Origin: Oceanisphaera litoralis
Lineage (GTDB): Bacteria; Pseudomonadota; Gammaproteobacteria; Enterobacterales; Aeromonadaceae
DNA: 64,000 nucleotides
Direction of reading: 5' to 3'
Assembly: GCF_016907015.1 (NCBI RefSeq)
Contig: NZ_JAFBBE010000004.1
Coordinates: forward strand, 62,001-126,000
Each line of letters opens with the position of its first letter. Within the stretch, counting starts at the first letter, position 1. Of the stretch, positions 57,582 to 64,000 are shown one piece after another. A model generated the notes under the pieces. That model did not search any database. It had not been told where the DNA came from and saw only the letters and a list, made by a program, of their open reading frames with translations. A program made the translations under genes and the position numbers.

Positions 57582-57587
57582 GCAAAC

Positions 57588-57662
57588 GTAACCCCTCCCC
57601 AACCCTCCCCTTGCCTTGCACTCCGCTGTCATTCTGACAAGCCGAGACAAAGGGGAGGGAGC
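57588..57662. repeat. MITE-like unit, single copy E (no GTGAGG ends)
   Basis: One ~75-bp unit homologous to the right unit of copies A, B and D, starting GTAACCCCTCCCCAACCCTC. It begins six bases after the stop of the ATP-grasp gene. Confidence 0.8.
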
Positions 57663-57697
57663 TAAAGCCAACAAAAACGGCGCTATTGTTCAGAGCC

Positions 57698-57766
57698 CGT
57701 CATCTCCGCGAAGGCGGAGATCCATGAAATAATGCACTAGATTCCCGCCTTCGCGGGAATGACGAG
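57698..57766. repeat. REP-like palindromic repeat, copy 3
   Basis: Two inverted arms, CATCTCCGCGAAGGCGGAGA and ATTCCCGCCTTCGCGGGAAT, as in copies 1 and 2. It lies between the convergent ATP-grasp and rluB genes. Confidence 0.88.
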
Positions 57767-57790
57767 ATAAACCCCGGGAGCTAAACCAAA

Positions 57791-57825
57791 AAAACGGCGC
57801 CGGGGGTAACCCCGGCGCCGTTTTT
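57791..57825. terminator. Bidirectional terminator between the ATP-grasp gene and rluB
   Basis: A 15-bp stem AAAACGGCGCCGGGG / CCCCGGCGCCGTTTT with a four-base loop and T runs on both strands serves the convergent genes. Confidence 0.92.
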
Positions 57826-57852
57826 CTTACCGCTTACCGCTTATAGCTGCCC

Positions 57853-58785
57853 TTAAAGCCGGGTCTTGCGCTTCTGGCGCTGGCCGGTGCTGCGCGCGCG
57901 GGCCGGGGCCGGCTTTTTCTTTGCCGTGGCGCCTGCACCGGCGCCATCGCCTTTCACCCGGGAGTTGTGCTTGCGTACCGCCTTGCGGATTTGCGCCACC
58001 TGCTTGTAACGGTCGGTGGCGTGTACGTCGACCTTGCTCTGCTCTTCGTTGGTCAGGCCGACCTCATTGCGCAGGTAGTTCACCTGATCCAGCTGCATTT
58101 CGGACCAGCCGCCACGCGGCAGGTTGCGGGGCAGTTCAATCTTGCCGTAACGCACCCGGATCAACCGGCTAACCTGCATCTCCTGCGATTCCCACAGGCG
58201 ACGCACTTCCCGGTTGCGGCCTTCTTTCAGGGTGACATGAAACCAGTGGTTCATGCCTTCGCCACCGTTGTACTTGATGGTGTCGAACTTGGCCATGCCA
58301 TCTTCCAGCATCACACCCTTGCGCAGTCGTTGCAGCATGGCTTCGTTGACTTCGCCGAACACCCGCACCGCATATTCCCGGTCGATTTCGTGACGCGGGT
58401 GCATCAGGCGGTTGGCCAGCTCGCCGTCTGTGGTAAACAGCAGCAAACCGGAGGTATTCACGTCCAGTCGGCCCACCGCCACCCAGCGGGAACCCTGCAG
58501 CTTGGGCAGACGGTCGAATACCGTGGGGCGGCCTTCCGGATCCTTGCGGGTGCTTACCTCGCCTTCCGGCTTGTGGTAGGCCAGCACCCGGCAGATGATG
58601 TCGCCTTCGGGCTGGGTTTCTACCAAATGGCCGTCGACCCGGATGGTCTCCTTGCCGGTGACTCTGTCGCCCAGATGGGCCACGTTGCCGTTTACGCTGA
58701 CCCGTCCCTGGCTTATCAGCGTTTCAATTTCGCGGCGTGAGCCCTTGCCTGCTCGGGCCAGCACTTTTTGCAGTTTTTCAGTCAT
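57853..58785 (-). CDS. rluB: 23S rRNA pseudouridine(2605) synthase
   Basis: 310 residues from [13 protein letters not shown]. An S4 RNA-binding domain (about 1-60) is followed by the RsuA-type pseudouridine synthase domain; the catalytic Asp is in [15 protein letters not shown] (about 105-119). A C-terminal tail rich in Lys, Arg, Ala and Gly (after about residue 265) is typical of RluB and helps tell it from RsuA and RluE. The start could also be a GTG three codons upstream. It lies nine bp after yciO. Confidence 0.93.
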   Translation of the reverse strand: MTEKLQKVLARAGKGSRREIETLISQGRVSVNGNVAHLGDRVTGKETIRVDGHLVETQPEGDIICRVLAYHKPEGEVSTRKDPEGRPTVFDRLPKLQGSRWVAVGRLDVNTSGLLLFTTDGELANRLMHPRHEIDREYAVRVFGEVNEAMLQRLRKGVMLEDGMAKFDTIKYNGGEGMNHWFHVTLKEGRNREVRRLWESQEMQVSRLIRVRYGKIELPRNLPRGGWSEMQLDQVNYLRNEVGLTNEEQSKVDVHATDRYKQVAQIRKAVRKHNSRVKGDGAGAGATAKKKPAPARARSTGQRQKRKTRL

Positions 58786-58794
58786 ATCATTCAC

Positions 58795-59415
58795 TTATTC
58801 AAAGGGACGGATATCGCCAGCGCCTTCGCGGGCGATAACAGGGGTATTATCATACAACTCGACCACTGTGGTGGGTCTGGGATCCAGCACGCCACCGTCG
58901 ATGATGAGATCGACCAGTTTTTCCAACTTTTCGCGGATCAGGTGCGGATCGTATTCCGCCTCGGTTTCACCGGGCAGGATCAGGCTGCAGGACATCAGTG
59001 GCTCGCCCAGGGCGTCCAGCAGCGCCAGGCTGATGGCGTTATCGGGCACCCGCAGGCCGATGGTTTTACGCTTGGGATTCTGCAGCCGCTTGGGCACTTC
59101 CTTGGTGGCCTGCAAAATAAAGGTATAGGCGCCGGGGGTGTTGTTTTTCATCAGCCGAAAGGCGCCATTGTCGACCCGGGCGTAAAACGACAGCTCGGAG
59201 AGATCCCGGCACACCAGGGTAAAGTTGTGCTCTTTTTCGATTTTACGGATACGACAGATACGCTCCATGGCGCTCTTGTCGCCCACCAGGCAGCCGATGG
59301 CATAACCGGAATCGGTGGGATACACCAGCACCCCGCCCTGACGCACTATGGCCACTGCCTGATTGATCAGGCGCGCCTGTGGATTGTCGGGGTGCAGTTC
59401 AAAATATTGACTCAT
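58795..59415 (-). CDS. yciO: YciO, Sua5/YrdC family protein
   Basis: 206 residues. The YrdC fold is shown by GGVLVYPTDSGYAIGC, RKIEKEHNFTLVCRDLS and NNTPGAYTFILQATKEVP. YciO is related to the threonylcarbamoyl-AMP synthases TsaC/Sua5, but whether it contributes to t6A in tRNA is debated. It lies between rnm (18-bp gap) and rluB on the same strand, the order found near trp in E. coli. Confidence 0.92.
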   Translation of the reverse strand: MSQYFELHPDNPQARLINQAVAIVRQGGVLVYPTDSGYAIGCLVGDKSAMERICRIRKIEKEHNFTLVCRDLSELSFYARVDNGAFRLMKNNTPGAYTFILQATKEVPKRLQNPKRKTIGLRVPDNAISLALLDALGEPLMSCSLILPGETEAEYDPHLIREKLEKLVDLIIDGGVLDPRPTTVVELYDNTPVIAREGAGDIRPFE

Positions 59416-59433
59416 AATTCCTCCCGGAATGAT

Positions 59434-60258
59434 TTAGATAAAGCGTGTCCATACGGGTGTGGCTTCCTTCGGCAGCCACAGTTGCCGGCCCAGTTCCCGC
59501 CACTGGCTGGGATAGTGAAAGTCGGAACCCACCGAGGCTTCCAGCCCATGATCCTTACTCCATTGCCCCAACGTAGCACGTTCCTGCGGGCTCTGCTGTG
59601 CCATGGAAACCTCCATGGCATCGCCTCCCGCCTCGGCAAAGGCCGCCAGCATTTTTCTGACCCACTTGTTGGACAGGTCGTAACGGGTCGGATGGGCCAG
59701 CACCGCGACCCCACCGGCCTGCTGAATGGCGCTAATGGCCTCGTTCAGCGAACACCAGTTGGGCGGCGCGTAACCGGTATTGCCCCGGCTCAGATATTTC
59801 TTGAAAATCTTGGGAATCGAATCCGCCGCCCCCTGGCTCAGCAGCCATTTGGCCATGTGGGTGCGGGTAATGGGCGCATCGCCCGCCAGCGCCCGGGCCC
59901 CTTCATAGGCACCGGGAAAGCGCGCCTTTTCCAGCCGCTCGGCCATCAGCCGGGCTCTTTGCTCGCGTCGCGCTTGCTGTTCGGCCAAAAGCGCATTCAG
60001 CCCTTCATGGTGCCGCTCGATATTCAGCCCCACCACGTGCACCTCCAGCGCTTGCCACAGGCAGGAGATTTCCACCCCGTTGATCAGGCGCACGCCGTGG
60101 GTCTCGGCCGCCCGTGCCGCCTCTTCCAGCCCGGCCAAAGTATCGTGGTCGGTCAGCGCCAGCACATCCACCTCTTTTTCGGCGGCCCGGGCCAGCAACT
60201 CGGCAGGCGTCAGCTGGCCATCGGAGGCGGTGGAATGACTGTGCAGATCGATTCGCAT
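59434..60258 (-). CDS. rnm: PHP-domain 5' to 3' exonuclease RNase AM (YciV/TrpH)
   Basis: 274 residues. PHP metal motifs are DLHSHSTASDG near the N-terminus, LALTDHDTL, NGVEISC, and at the C-terminus LAHPTRYD and SVGSDFHYP. In E. coli the enzyme (RNase AM) trims 5' ends of rRNA precursors and degrades short RNA. The old name trpH comes from its position upstream of trp, which also holds here: it is divergent from trpL, with the trp promoter in the 82-bp gap. Confidence 0.93.
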   Translation of the reverse strand: MRIDLHSHSTASDGQLTPAELLARAAEKEVDVLALTDHDTLAGLEEAARAAETHGVRLINGVEISCLWQALEVHVVGLNIERHHEGLNALLAEQQARREQRARLMAERLEKARFPGAYEGARALAGDAPITRTHMAKWLLSQGAADSIPKIFKKYLSRGNTGYAPPNWCSLNEAISAIQQAGGVAVLAHPTRYDLSNKWVRKMLAAFAEAGGDAMEVSMAQQSPQERATLGQWSKDHGLEASVGSDFHYPSQWRELGRQLWLPKEATPVWTRFI

Positions 60259-60278
60259 AAAAAATCCTGTGTTCAGGG

Positions 60279-60308
60279 TTGACTTGCACCCCCGATTATC
60301 GGTTAACT
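60279..60308 (+). promoter_or_regulatory. trp operon promoter with TrpR-type operator
   Basis: TTGACT (60279-60284), an 18-base spacer and TTAACT (60303-60308). The -10 lies in GGTTAACTG, which matches the centre of the E. coli trp operator (CTAGTTAACTAG). The start site would be about 60315, some 25 bases before trpL. Confidence 0.75.
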
Positions 60309-60340
60309 GTATCCAGTTTCTGATTAACGAGAAGAGCGCG

Positions 60341-60394
60341 ATGTTTCAGCAAGATTCCACGCTACGCATTATCTGGTGGTGGCACACTCCCTAA
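60341..60394 (+). CDS. trpL: trp leader peptide
   Basis: A 17-residue ORF reading MFQQDSTLRIIWWWHTP, with three adjacent Trp codons near its end. Scarce charged tRNA-Trp would stall ribosomes there and prevent the downstream terminator from forming. It is preceded by a GAGAAGAG purine stretch and followed 50 bases later by the attenuator hairpin. E. coli trpL has two Trp codons in tandem. Confidence 0.95.
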   Translation: MFQQDSTLRIIWWWHTP

Positions 60395-60443
60395 TCGCGG
60401 GTGGTGTGATTTGCTGTATTCGTCTTAAAGTCTCAGCGAACAT

Positions 60444-60473
60444 AAAAGCCCGCAACCATGCGGGCTTTTTTAT
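60444..60473 (+). terminator. trp attenuator terminator
   Basis: The stem AAAAGCCCGC / GCGGGCTTTT with a six-base loop is followed by more T and A. It lies between trpL and trpE and is the predicted transcription attenuator. Confidence 0.92.
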
Positions 60474-60494
60474 TATCCAGCAAAAGGTGATGCG

Positions 60495-60632
60495 ATGAAA
60501 CCGAGCAAGAGAGTTTTTTGGCGATGGCAAGCCGGGCCGAATTTTACGCCGATACCAACGGCATTCGTGTCCATTACCGATGACGATATTGCCAGCCAGG
60601 TGATCAGGCAGATACCTGATGACCGCGACTAA
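60495..60632 (+). CDS. Small ORF (45 residues) between the trp attenuator and trpE
   Basis: The ORF begins ATGAAACCGAGC with an AAGG site seven bases upstream and ends 18 bases before trpE. The product starts MKPSKRVFWRWQAGPNFTPI and ends VIRQIPDDRD; it is basic at the N-terminus and acidic at the C-terminus, and has two Trp. It lies after the attenuator, so its translation would depend on readthrough and thus on tryptophan supply. I know of no family. It may be a real small protein or only a spacer that is translated; codon use looks ordinary. Confidence 0.5.
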   Translation: MKPSKRVFWRWQAGPNFTPIPTAFVSITDDDIASQVIRQIPDDRD

Positions 60633-60650
60633 CTAAAAAAGGAAAACAAG

Positions 60651-62201
60651 ATGGCGCATGGTCAGCTCCACGTGTTATTGCAAGATGCCCCCTATACCGA
60701 CGATCCGCTCGCGTTATTCGCAGCCCTAACCCAACCCGGTGACAACAGCATGCTGCTGGAGTCCGCCGAAATCGACACCAAGGCCGGCACCCAGAGCCTG
60801 TTGATGCTGGACGCCTGTGTGCGCCTGGTATGCCGCCAGCATCAGGTGACCCTGACGGCCCTCAACATCAACGGCCTGCCCGCTCTTGACCTGGTTGAAC
60901 AGGCGCTGGGCGGCGAGCGCAGCGGGCACCGGCTGCTGGTGACCCTGCCCCGGGCCGATGACAACCTGGACGAAGACAGCCGGCTCAAGGCCCCGTCCGT
61001 GCTGCACACCCTGCGCCTTATTCTGACTCGCTTCACCGCCAGCCAGGGCCAGCAGCACCTGTTTATGGCCGGCACCTTCTCCTACGATCTCATTGCCTCC
61101 TTCGAACAGCTGCCGAACGTGGCCGAGGGCATCAACAATTGCCCCGACTTCTGTTTCTACCTGGCCGAAACCCTGGTCACCCTGGATCACAAACAGGAAA
61201 CCGGCCGCCTGTCGGCCTGTGTGTTCGACCCGGCCGAACAGGAACGTCTGCAGGCCCGGCTGGACCAACTGGCCCAGGCCTGTGGCCAGCCACACCCGGA
61301 GCCCAAGGGCGGCGAGCGACTCGAAGGCAAGATACAGGCCAGCAAGAGCGATGCCGAATTCAGAACCGATGTGGTCAACCTGAAAGAGCACATTCTGGCA
61401 GGCGATATTTTTCAGGTGGTGCCGTCGCGCAGCTTCAGCCTGCCCTGCCCGCATCCGCTGGCCGCCTATCGCAAGCTCAAGCAGACCAACCCCAGCCCCT
61501 ATCTGTTCTATGTGAACGATCAGGACTTCACCCTGTTCGGCGCCAGCCCCGAGAGCTCGGTCAAGTTCGACCACCACAGCCGCCAGGTGGAAATGTACCC
61601 CATTGCCGGCACCCGCAAGCGCGGTATCAACCCGGACGGCAGCATCAACCTGGACTTGGACGGCCGCATCGAGCTGGACTTGCGCCAGGACGCCAAGGAA
61701 ACCGCCGAACACCTGATGCTGGTGGATCTGGCCCGCAACGACATCGCCCGCATCAGCGAGCCCGGCAGCCGCTACGTGAAAGATCTGCTGAGCGTCGACC
61801 GCTACAGCCACGTGATGCACCTGGTATCACGCGTGGTGGGCACCCTGCGCCATGATCTGGACGCCCTGCACGGCTACCAGGCCTGCATGAACATGGGCAC
61901 CCTGACCGGCGCCCCCAAAATTCGCGCCAGCGAGCTGATCCGCCAGACAGAACAGCAACGCCGGGGCAGCTACGGCGGCGCCGTCGGCTACCTCACTGGC
62001 CTGGGCGACATGGACACCTGCATCGTCATTCGCTCCGCCTTTGTCAGCAACGGCGTGGCCCATGTGCAGGCCGGCGCCGGCGTGGTGTACGACTCCCACC
62101 CCCAGTCGGAAGCCGACGAAACCCGCAACAAGGCGGCGGCGGTACTCAATGCCATCGCCCTGGCCCACGGCACCACACTGGCGGAGGTGAGCCATGACTA
62201 A
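60651..62201 (+). CDS. trpE: Anthranilate synthase component I
   Basis: 516 residues. The N-terminal feedback motif LLES (35-38) binds tryptophan. The C-terminal chorismate-binding domain has [41 protein letters not shown] and [15 protein letters not shown]. It makes anthranilate from chorismate using ammonia from the TrpG domain. An AAGGAAAAC-type site precedes the ATG. It overlaps trpGD by eight bases (ATGACTAA). Confidence 0.97.
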   Translation: MAHGQLHVLLQDAPYTDDPLALFAALTQPGDNSMLLESAEIDTKAGTQSLLMLDACVRLVCRQHQVTLTALNINGLPALDLVEQALGGERSGHRLLVTLPRADDNLDEDSRLKAPSVLHTLRLILTRFTASQGQQHLFMAGTFSYDLIASFEQLPNVAEGINNCPDFCFYLAETLVTLDHKQETGRLSACVFDPAEQERLQARLDQLAQACGQPHPEPKGGERLEGKIQASKSDAEFRTDVVNLKEHILAGDIFQVVPSRSFSLPCPHPLAAYRKLKQTNPSPYLFYVNDQDFTLFGASPESSVKFDHHSRQVEMYPIAGTRKRGINPDGSINLDLDGRIELDLRQDAKETAEHLMLVDLARNDIARISEPGSRYVKDLLSVDRYSHVMHLVSRVVGTLRHDLDALHGYQACMNMGTLTGAPKIRASELIRQTEQQRRGSYGGAVGYLTGLGDMDTCIVIRSAFVSNGVAHVQAGAGVVYDSHPQSEADETRNKAAAVLNAIALAHGTTLAEVSHD

Positions 62202-63807
62202 TACCGCAGCCAATACCGTATTCCTGCTCGACAACTACGACTCCTTCACCTACAACCTGGTGGATCAGTTCCGCACCCTGGGTGCCACCGTCAAGGTCTA
62301 TCGCAACACGGTACCGGTGGCGCAACTGATCGCCGTTATGGAGCAGGGTGAGCAGCAGGGCGAGCGGCCCATTCTGGTGCTCTCGCCCGGCCCGGGCATT
62401 CCCAGCGAGGCCGGTAACATGCCGGCCCTCATTAATGCCTGCATCGGTCGCTTCCCCATCCTCGGCATTTGCCTGGGCCATCAGGCCCTGGTGGAGCACT
62501 ACGGCGGCACTGTGGAAAGCGCCGGCGAAATCAAGCACGGCAAAACCTCGCTTATCAGCCATAACGGCCAGGGAGTCTTTGCCAACCTGTCCAACCCGCT
62601 GCCGGTGGCCCGCTACCACTCGCTGGTGGGCACCAAAATCCCCAGCACCCTGCCGGTGATTGCCGACTATCAGGGCATGACCATGGCGGTGCAGGATACC
62701 GCCAAGCGCGTACTGGGCTTTCAGTTTCATCCCGAATCCATCATGACTACGGAGGGTGCACAATTGCTGGCACAAGGACTGGACTTTTTAAGTGCACCGG
62801 AAACCAAAGCCATGGATCAGCTGTATCGTGGCGAGCACATCAGCCGCAGCCAGGCACAGGCCCTGTTTGGCGATTTGATCAAGGGCGACATGGATCAGAT
62901 GACCATGGCGTCTTTGCTGACCGTGCTGAAAATGAAAGGCGAAACCCCGGATGAAATTGCCGGCGCGGCGCAAGCCTTGCTGGAGGCCGCCTCACCCTTC
63001 CCCCGTCCGGACTATCCGTTCTGCGACATCGTCGGCACCGGTGGCGATGGCATGAACATCTTTAACGTCTCGACCACGTCGGCCCTGGTGGCCGCCGCCT
63101 GTGGTCTTAAAGTAGCCAAGCACGGCAACCGCGGCGTGTCTTCCAAGTCCGGTTCTTCCGATCTGCTGGAGCAACTGGGCATAGACCTGAACATGAGCCC
63201 GGAGCGCGCACGCCGCTGCCTGGATGAAGTGAACGCCTGTTTCCTGTTTGCGCCCAACTACCATGGCGGCATGCGCAATGCCATGCCGGTGCGCCAGGCC
63301 CTGAAAACCCGCACCATCTTCAACGTGCTGGGCCCCCTGATCAACCCGGCCCGCCCCGACTTTATGCTGCTGGGGGTGTATGCGCCCGAACTGGTGCGTC
63401 CCATTGCCGACACCCTGGTCGCCATGGGCCTGAAACGCGGCATGGTGGTCCATGGCAGCGGCCTGGATGAAATTGCCATTCACGGCCCCACCATGGTGGC
63501 GGAAATCAACCACGGCGTGATCAGTGAATACCGCATCACCCCCGAAGAGCTGGGGCTGGAACGTTACCCCATCAGCGCCGTTGCCGGCGGTGAGCCCAGT
63601 GAAAACAAGGCCATTACCTTAAGCCTGCTGCAAGGCGGCGGCACCCCTGCCCAACAGGGCGTGATAGCCATGAACGTGGCGCCCCTGTTGATGATGAGCG
63701 GCCAGGCCACGACCTTAAAAGAAGCGGTTAGCCAGGTGCTGGCTGTGTTAAAGTCGGGCAAAGCCATGGAAGTAGCCAACAAACTGGCGGAGTTGAGTCA
63801 ATGTTGA
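62194..63807 (+). CDS. trpGD: Fused anthranilate synthase component II and anthranilate phosphoribosyltransferase
   Basis: 537 residues. The first ~200 form the class I glutamine amidotransferase: [12 protein letters not shown], catalytic Cys93 in GICLGHQ, His179 and Glu181 in FHPES. From about 207 the TrpD domain follows, with the [14 protein letters not shown] phosphoribosyl pyrophosphate loop, [15 protein letters not shown] and [14 protein letters not shown]. The fusion is the arrangement of E. coli trpD; many Pseudomonas and other bacteria keep two genes. It overlaps trpE by eight bases and trpC by seven. Confidence 0.97.
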   Translation: MTNTAANTVFLLDNYDSFTYNLVDQFRTLGATVKVYRNTVPVAQLIAVMEQGEQQGERPILVLSPGPGIPSEAGNMPALINACIGRFPILGICLGHQALVEHYGGTVESAGEIKHGKTSLISHNGQGVFANLSNPLPVARYHSLVGTKIPSTLPVIADYQGMTMAVQDTAKRVLGFQFHPESIMTTEGAQLLAQGLDFLSAPETKAMDQLYRGEHISRSQAQALFGDLIKGDMDQMTMASLLTVLKMKGETPDEIAGAAQALLEAASPFPRPDYPFCDIVGTGGDGMNIFNVSTTSALVAAACGLKVAKHGNRGVSSKSGSSDLLEQLGIDLNMSPERARRCLDEVNACFLFAPNYHGGMRNAMPVRQALKTRTIFNVLGPLINPARPDFMLLGVYAPELVRPIADTLVAMGLKRGMVVHGSGLDEIAIHGPTMVAEINHGVISEYRITPEELGLERYPISAVAGGEPSENKAITLSLLQGGGTPAQQGVIAMNVAPLLMMSGQATTLKEAVSQVLAVLKSGKAMEVANKLAELSQC

Positions 63808-64000
63808 ATACCGTTCTCGGCAAGATCGTTGCCGACAAGAAAGTCTGGGTAAAAGCCCGCAAGCAGACCCAGCCCCTGAGCAGTTTTGAAGCCGAGCTGA
63901 CCCCCAGCGATCGCAGCTTCGAGGCGGCCCTGGCCGCCGGCAAGCCGGCCTTTATCCTCGAATGCAAGAAGGCCTCCCCCTCCAAGGGGCTGATCCGCGA
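63801..64000 (+). CDS. trpC: Indole-3-glycerol-phosphate synthase, N-terminus (runs off the window)
   Basis: The frame opens at the ATG at 63801, overlapping the trpGD stop (ATGTTGA), and continues off the right edge. The visible 66 residues begin [20 protein letters not shown] and contain [13 protein letters not shown], the catalytic Lys-containing start of the TIM barrel. Whether it is fused to trpF, as in E. coli, cannot be seen. Confidence 0.93.
   Translation, partial: MLNTVLGKIVADKKVWVKARKQTQPLSSFEAELTPSDRSFEAALAAGKPAFILECKKASPSKGLIR

Overview
The window reads as a chromosome segment of a gammaproteobacterium close to the Aeromonadales (an Oceanimonas, Oceanisphaera or Zobellella type organism is my inference). 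The basis is synteny shared with E. coli and Vibrio: epd-pgk-fba, tolQRAB-pal-cpoB followed by Lys/Val tRNAs and nadA, ruvC-ruvA-ruvB with yebC-nudB-aspS, and rluB-yciO-rnm next to a trp operon that carries a leader peptide, an attenuator and a fused trpGD. No rRNA, phage, CRISPR array or intact transposase is seen.

Region 1 (1-11.9 kb, minus strand) is a complete Lap-type biofilm system. It has an ABC exporter (lapB), an adaptor (lapC), a TolC-type channel (lapE), an OmpA-like lipoprotein, the periplasmic protease lapG, the c-di-GMP receptor lapD and a short (about 990 residue) RTX adhesin. The adhesin has a retention module, a PAAG motif that fits LapG cleavage, and a von Willebrand A domain. 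Two unassigned genes follow it. An 11-bp tandem repeat array sits in the presumed lapB promoter.

Region 2 (12-20 kb, minus strand) holds central carbon genes: fba, pgk, epd, a small unknown gene, an MFS transporter and glcB.

Region 3 (20-35 kb) is a phosphate and polyphosphate region: pstC-pstA-pstB-phoU with greatly enlarged permeases, a gcvR-like gene, ppk-ppx, tadA, tRNA-Pro, then pstS, phoR and phoB. Good Pho boxes with correctly spaced -10 elements lie before pstC, pstS and phoB, and a weaker one before ppk. Between a GNAT gene and pstS lies a deleted remnant of a glyceraldehyde-3-phosphate dehydrogenase that resembles the arsenate-detoxification type, preceded by a perfect palindrome.

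Region 4 (35-44.9 kb) has a second GNAT gene, rdgC, nadA, an 11-gene Lys/Val tRNA array, cpoB, pal, tolB, tolA, tolR, tolQ and ybgC.

Region 5 (45-57.6 kb) has ruvB, ruvA, ruvC, yebC, nudB and aspS on the minus strand. On the plus strand are a DUF72 gene, cmoA, cmoB and a poorly understood three-gene set: a retropepsin-like lipoprotein, a 7TM protein with an inactive transglutaminase domain, and an ATP-grasp ligase. A family of MITE-like elements with GTGAGG/CCTCAC ends and a REP-like palindrome family are scattered through the intergenic gaps.

Region 6 (57.8-64 kb) has rluB, yciO and rnm on the minus strand, then the divergent trp operon: promoter/operator, trpL, attenuator, an undescribed 45-codon ORF, trpE, trpGD and the start of trpC, which runs off the window.
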